Positions 59,182 to 64,000 of a stretch of 64,000 nt of DNA are shown here, one piece after another. Each line of letters opens with the position of its first letter. Position 1 is the stretch's first letter. The notes under the pieces were generated by a model. It saw only the letters and a list, made by a program, of their open reading frames with translations, was not told the DNA's origin and made no database searches. Source of the DNA: Talpa occidentalis (Eukaryota > Chordata > Mammalia > Eulipotyphla > Talpidae); contig NW_023603184.1 of the NCBI RefSeq assembly GCF_014898055.3, positions 35,277,359 to 35,341,358 on the forward strand. The letters run 5' to 3'. The position numbers were made by a program, and so were the translations under genes.

Positions 59182-59659
59182 CAAACTCATATATATATAG
59201 TAAGTTTGTTTCTTACCTCCTAGTCTTCAATTTTTAACCCCCATCATCTTTTCACATGACAGAGAGTTTTTCCAGGTAAATGTTATCTAAAATTGATGAA
59301 ATGAAGTCATCACTAAGTCTCTCTGGAAATAAACCAGAATCATTGGATTCTCATTTTGAGCAACAAGTAGAGGGCAAATAAGGAGGAAGAAGTTTCAAGA
59401 ACAACAATCAAGAATTACTTTTTCATTATCCCTCTGTTTCTTCTTGTTATGGAGGTGATTGGTATTTGATTTCCACTAATGATCCTCATTTGGTTACAGA
59501 AATAGCATACACATTCACAATCATCATGGAAAGTAAATTAGAATTATAATTTGATAATTGAGGGAATAAACATCTTCCAGTCTCTAATCTCCCACATTTC
59601 AATGGCCTGAAATCTGTATTTCTAAGAATATAATGTCTTCATTAAGATATCAAAACCTC
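59182..59659. other. intergenic, no gene recognised
   Basis: AT-rich DNA, no recognised element. Confidence 0.4.
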
Positions 59660-60740
59660 TCTCCACCTTCCCTCAATTCTTAATAAAAAATCCTGTTGCT
59701 AGTCCCAACTTTTATGCCCTGTAATACCTTAGTTTGTGGAGAATAAAGCATTCAGTTGAAATAAATCTGGTTCACTTGATCAGAATTTGGTACTAAAACA
59801 TCACAATTCTACAGTATATATATATATATATACACACACAGTCCTCAGCTTCTAAACCCCTTAACATCTGTACTACTGAACTGGGAATTGAAGAAAAACA
59901 AGTGTGTTTCATATCTCAGGGGGATATTTCAGAATGTTACTGGCACAGGAGCTATAGTAGTGATCAAGTTAACTTCAATGGGTGGAAAAACATGGAAGCC
60001 TTCCATTCTTACTCCTGCATGAAGATATTTAAGTGAGTTATTTTATATGTATGTATCTACATGCTGTGTTTCTGCATGAGCATGTATTTAATGGAGAGGA
60101 ATTAAAATAAACACAAGTTGATTTTAATGAAAATGAGTGATTTTGTATTTATTACATAGTAATTCTTTCTATGTAAAGGCTTTGTGGGACACATGTTAAG
60201 TACAGGATGATTCAGTCATTCACACCTCTTTCATTTTTCCTTTCATTCATTTATCTTTTCATGTCCCTAAGTAACATCATTGAGTATCTTGGACTCCCCA
60301 AATTATTGTTGGAACTATACAAAGATGATCAGATGACATGGAGCCTGGTTTTCAAGAAGCATACTTTAAACTGAATTAGAAGATGAATATTATGGTATTC
60401 TAGAAAATCATCGAAAGTTCATACTTGTCATATATATTAGGTTAGGAATAGTTAGCTATCTAAACCATGCTATGATGATAATCATGATGATGATAGTAGC
60501 AGTAATAAAACATAACCAATTTCAATTTTATATTTCTTTAATTAGATAATAAAAATAATACCTACATATTTTGATTAATTTGTAACAATAAACATTTCTA
60601 ACAATAAAATAAAATTAATATGAAGATAACATGTTTTTGTTATCTATGTATCTGTCATCTATCTAGTAATCAATCTTTTAATATATAGTAGTCATATATG
60701 TTCTTGAAAAAAGCCTGGATGAAAACATATATACTATTAT
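59660..60740. repeat. paralogous upstream block, copy 2 (with 52150-53140)
   Basis: Ordered similarity to 52150-53140 (see that entry). This copy starts 2.5 kb upstream of the OR52N4-like gene at 56170-57138. It contains a (TA)n(CA)n microsatellite at 59816-59841 and an L2-like insert at about 60215-60385 (TTTTTCCTTTCATTCATTTA; ACATGGAGCCTGGTTTTCAA). Confidence 0.65.
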
Positions 60741-60829
60741 TTTTTGGAGCATTTATGTTTCTTTCATTTTACACGAAATGATATGACAAATATACACACT
60801 GGAAAACTTTAGCACAATTGTTTAACCGT

Positions 60830-62400
60830 TATTTTTTTATTGAGACTCATAAAATTAATAATTTTGATAATGGGAGAGTGTACAATTCAGTGAATTTTAC
60901 TATATTCACAACTTTTGTAATCATTGCTTCTACCTAATTCTGAAATACTTCCATTATATTATCAGGATTCAGTAAGAATCACTTTGATTGCCTCATCCCA
61001 CTCCCGCCACTTGGCAAACATTAACTTGCATTCTCTTGGAATCTTAAATATGTATCTTTTTGTGTCTGACTTTTCTCATTTAGAATGTCTCAAAGTTCAT
61101 CCATGTTGTTGCAGGTATGGATCCTTGATAGCTTTTTGCTAACTAATAATGATCCATTTGATGGGTATGTCTCATTGTGATGTTTAATTTTATGTGTCAA
61201 CTTGAGTGCCATGGGGTACCCAGATTAAATACTATTTCTGGGTGAGTCTCTGAGGGTATCTTGAAGGTTTAAGCTACTTCATGGTATTGCTGCTTCTGAA
61301 TTCATTTTTTGGTCTATGGAGACCTGAAACCACCACTAGACCCCTAATGCAACTGTCCTAGATAACAACAAATTTAAGTTGTTAATAATGACTTTTCCAG
61401 TAGTCCTTCCTTGTGGTTAACAGCCTCTGCCATTACCCAAAACCTCATCCTTGTGCTTTTCTTAGAAAAGACCCCTGTGTAGCTAGCCAAAACCTCATTC
61501 CTTTTGGTTGAAATTGCACCCACGGACCATAGTAGAGGCATGTGCCCCAGTATTGCTTTTCTCTCTGCCTACAGCATCTTGACTTCCCCAAGTGGCCCCT
61601 CAAAATGTGCTGTGTACTTCCTACAGGACTGGTGAGCCCTAATTTCCTGTTTTACCTTCCTTGTCATTTTTTATTAAACAGTGACTCACCATCTAGCACC
61701 ACAGGGTTTTTCTTACAAATGGTAGTTTAACTACATTATAACGAGATATTTTCAGAGGTTAGCATTTGAATTGGTGGACTCAATTATATAGAATTTCCTC
61801 TCCACTGTGTATTATCCAATACATCAAGGATCTGAGTCCTTGATCTCAGACTTGCATTTGCATCAGTGGCTGCCACTGTTTTTCAAGCTTCACACTTGAT
61901 TGAAGCACAACACTGATTTCCCTGTTTCTTTAGCTTATCGGCAGATTGTGGGACTTTTCATCCTCTGTAATCATATGATACTCATTTGGTTTATCCACTT
62001 GGTAGTTAACAGTCATTTAAAGTTTTCCACTTTTTGGCTATTAACGCTACCCTGAACATCTGTACACAAATTTTGCTGGAAAAGTCACCTTTAATGTTTT
62101 TTATATAGTCCTAGGGTTGGAATTGTTGGGTCATAGGGTGGTTCTGTTTTAACTTTTTGCCACACTGTCTTCCATGATGTATGTACCCATTTATACTTCT
62201 ACCTGCAATGTGCAATGATACCAATGTATTCAGCTCATTATAAACACTTGTCATTCTCTGCTATTTAATTTATATTTAGTCATTACAGTGGGTGTGAACT
62301 GATATCTCATTGTGATTTTGATTTGAATTCTTTAATGGCTAATGATGTCAAATATAGTTTCTTGAGCTTGTTAGTCATTGGTTGTGAGTAAAAATATGTG
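60830..62400 (-). mobile_element. old L1 LINE, antisense, with a foreign insert
   Basis: L1M-type antisense phrases (TTCATCCATGTTGTTGCAGG; TTTAATTTTATGTGTCAACT; TTTGAATTGGTGGACTC; GATATCTCATTGTGATTTTG) run through the interval. Between about 61265 and 61745 they are interrupted by unrelated sequence that is richer in C. Confidence 0.7.
61265..61745. mobile_element. insert within old L1, possible LTR relic
   Basis: The flanking L1 segments (GAGGGTATCTT on the left; GAGGTTAGCATTTGAATTGG on the right) would be near neighbours in an uninterrupted element. The ~480-bp insert has a mixed composition reminiscent of an LTR but no clear TG...CA ends. Confidence 0.3.
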
Positions 62401-62772
62401 TACATATATATTCCAGGAGTGAGCAACAATGGACTTACAATCTGAAATTATAATTACTACTTGGAAACAGGATGAACTCCATTTCTTTTTTTCATGAAAA
62501 TAAGCAAATACATTTATTTATCCTACTAAGTTATTTAGGCTGGTACGTTTGTTTTAGGCTAATCCTTCACAGCAGTTAAAAGGAAAAAATTCATAGAAAA
62601 ATTGGCAGTAATGCCAATGATATTGAAATTCTCAAAACATGTACCTAGAAGTAGACCATTCAACAAACTCCAATTTCTGAGGCCAGAATAGTAGTGCCAG
62701 AATGATTGGCTTCTGTTTAACAGCTACCTAGAAGCATCATTCCTCATCTCTTCTCTCCTGGAAAATCTCTAC
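62401..62772. other. 3' flank of second OR52N4-like gene
   Basis: Shares short stretches with the 3' flank of the gene at 56170 (ATCCTTAGAACC overlaps the end of both genes). Probably 3' UTR. Confidence 0.4.
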
Positions 62773-63741
62773 TCATATGCTATGGGATTTGGAATCCTTA
62801 GAACCTGAAAGGATCCTGATGACACAGTCTCGTATCTGCTTGGTTTTCACTCCATAGACAATAGGATTCATAGTGGGAGGCAAGAGAAGATAAATATTGG
62901 CCACGATGATGTGGCAAGATGGAGGGATTGTGTGGCCTCCGAAGCGATGGGAGAAAAAGGAAAAGAAAGCAGGGCTATAGGAGAAAACGATGGCACAGAT
63001 GTGGGCAGTGCAGGTGCTGAAGGCCTTCTGCCGAGCATCTGCTGAGGAGAGGCTGACCACTGCCCGCAGGATCATGGTATAGGAGACCGTGATACACAGG
63101 ATGTCAAAGCCCCCAATCAGGAGAGCAACCATTAGACCATAAATCGCATTGACCTTGATATTTCCACAAGATAACTTGGCTACAGACATGTGGTCACAGT
63201 AGGTGTGAGGTATCATATTACCTCTGCAGTAGGGCAGACGTTTGGTGAGGAAAGTGAAGGGGATGACGAGCAACACTCCTCTCAGGAAAGTGGCAAGGCC
63301 AACCTTGACAATGACTGGGTTGGTGAGGATAGTGGAATAGCGCAGAGGGTAACAGATGGCCACGTAGCGGTCCAGGGCCATGAGCATGAGCACCCCGGAC
63401 TCCATGCCTGTGAAGCTGTGGATGAAGAACATCTGGACCAAGCATTCTTCAAAGCTGATTTCCTTGAGATGAAACCAGAAGATGCAAAGACCTTTAGGTA
63501 TTGAACTAGAGCACATGACGAGGTCAGTTAGGGAAAGCATGGCCAAGAAGTAGTACATTGGCTTGTGCAAGGAATCCTCATAATGAATGAGGCAGAGGAG
63601 TCCACAGTTCCCTACCATAGCCACCACATACATGGAGCAAAATGGGAAGGAAATCCACACCTGTATGTCTTCCAATCCTGGTACTCCATTCAGAATAAAT
63701 GAAGCTGGAGTAACGTCTGTTTTGTTCAGCATTCTGATCAT
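62773..63741 (-). CDS. OR52N4: olfactory receptor, OR52N4-like
   Basis: An intact 322-residue class I odorant receptor with every family hallmark in its usual form: sequon at N6 (NKTD), GN at 44-45, LHKPMYYFLA, C100, ALDRYVAICYPL, ECL2 PHTYCDHMSVAKLSC, KAFSTCTAH at 239-247, PPTMNPIVYG at 288-297, tail LSGSKDSKSHSI. It resembles remembered human OR52N4 along the whole chain and is the better candidate for the orthologue of the two copies. It shares long nearly identical stretches with the copy at 56170-57138, with differences concentrated in TM6/ECL3 and TM4/ECL2. M1 (MIRMLNKTD) or M4 may be the start. Confidence 0.95.
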   Translation of the reverse strand: MIRMLNKTDVTPASFILNGVPGLEDIQVWISFPFCSMYVVAMVGNCGLLCLIHYEDSLHKPMYYFLAMLSLTDLVMCSSSIPKGLCIFWFHLKEISFEECLVQMFFIHSFTGMESGVLMLMALDRYVAICYPLRYSTILTNPVIVKVGLATFLRGVLLVIPFTFLTKRLPYCRGNMIPHTYCDHMSVAKLSCGNIKVNAIYGLMVALLIGGFDILCITVSYTMILRAVVSLSSADARQKAFSTCTAHICAIVFSYSPAFFSFFSHRFGGHTIPPSCHIIVANIYLLLPPTMNPIVYGVKTKQIRDCVIRILSGSKDSKSHSI

Positions 63742-64000
63742 CAGTTAGGCTGAAATTTTATGTGGATTTTCCTAGAATTAAAAAAAAGAGAAGAGGAAAA
63801 TATGGTACTATCTGCCACTAATCGCCATATTTAATGCATTTTAGTGATGAAGCAATCACATTTTCAGAGAGTTGGGGAGTAACATATTTGTTCATTTGTT
63901 GTTTATCTATTCATTGATTCATTTAACAAATTCTAATTCAGCAATCCAAGTCCTTATCACAGATGCCGACTGTACATTACATTTTAAAAAGGCAAGTTCC
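63742..64000. other. 5' flank of second OR52N4-like gene
   Basis: An L2-like fragment at about 63890-63965 (TCATTGATTCATTTAACAAA) corresponds to the one at 57375-57455 upstream of the other copy. Confidence 0.45.

Noticed and set aside
58888..59190. Open frames of 60-125 residues within SINE copies (also near 10016, 29847, 53682, 55028)
   Set aside because: They repeat the same arginine/proline-rich translation wherever the GC-rich SINE occurs, so they are repeat-derived.
1..64000. CRISPR arrays, operons or prokaryotic defence systems
   Set aside because: The window is clearly mammalian; the repeats are dispersed retroelements and microsatellites, not regularly spaced arrays.

Overview
The window is mammalian nuclear DNA from a class I (fish-like) olfactory receptor cluster. 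The evidence is intronless seven-transmembrane coding exons of about 950-970 bp carrying class I OR hallmarks (LHxPMYYFLA, DRYVAICxPL, KA(L/F)STC, PPxxNPxxYG). These lie in AT-rich intergenic DNA packed with L1 fragments, MIR and L2 relics, an ERV solo LTR and many copies of a tRNA-derived SINE. The L1/MIR/L2 content indicates a placental mammal. The SINE (tRNA-like head with A and B boxes, about 265-280 bp, TAAATAAATAAATC-type tail) is not Alu, B1/B2, PRE1, BOV, ERE or VES as I remember them. A laurasiatherian, possibly a yinpterochiropteran bat (Rhin-1-type SINE), is my best guess, held loosely.

Layout from left to right: an OR52E4-like gene on the minus strand with one frameshift (8623-9572); an intact OR52E8/E6-like gene on plus (18632-19585); an OR52N2-like gene on minus (25478-26443); a second OR52N copy on minus (35164-36126); a third, more diverged OR52N gene on minus (42673-43635); an OR56B1-like gene on minus (50429-51388); and two OR52N4-like copies on minus (56170-57138 and 62773-63741). 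From memory, this matches the human 11p15.4 order OR52N4 / OR56B1 / OR52N5-N1-N2 / OR52E6-E8 / OR52E4, with lineage-specific copy changes in OR52N. Each receptor is an independent single-exon coding unit. Untranslated 5' exons and promoters cannot be placed with confidence, but O/E (EBF)-type palindromes occur 1.0 kb upstream of the OR56B1-like gene and 1.7 kb upstream of the OR52E8-like gene.

The most notable observation is that the OR52N genes at 25478-26443 and 35164-36126 are identical except for 2 synonymous sites over an uninterrupted 768-bp tract. The tract covers the first three quarters of the CDS plus 34 bp of 5' flank. Both genes then diverge abruptly on either side (about two-thirds amino-acid identity in the last ~66 residues), which is the signature of recent interlocus gene conversion. 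Other structures of interest are a 52-bp-arm near-perfect palindrome (28455-28582), a twin-primed 5'-inverted L1 (31433-31742), a nested SINE-in-L1 with both target-site duplications readable (32616-33689), a solo LTR (31017-31404), a tandem duplication just 3' of the OR52E8-like stop codon (19601-20125), an odd shrunken SINE between 25-bp direct repeats (20510-20658), and a duplicated OR-upstream block (52150-53140 versus 59660-60740).

No rRNA, true tRNA gene, CRISPR array or prokaryotic-type system is present. I see no candidate for a genuinely new multi-gene system here.
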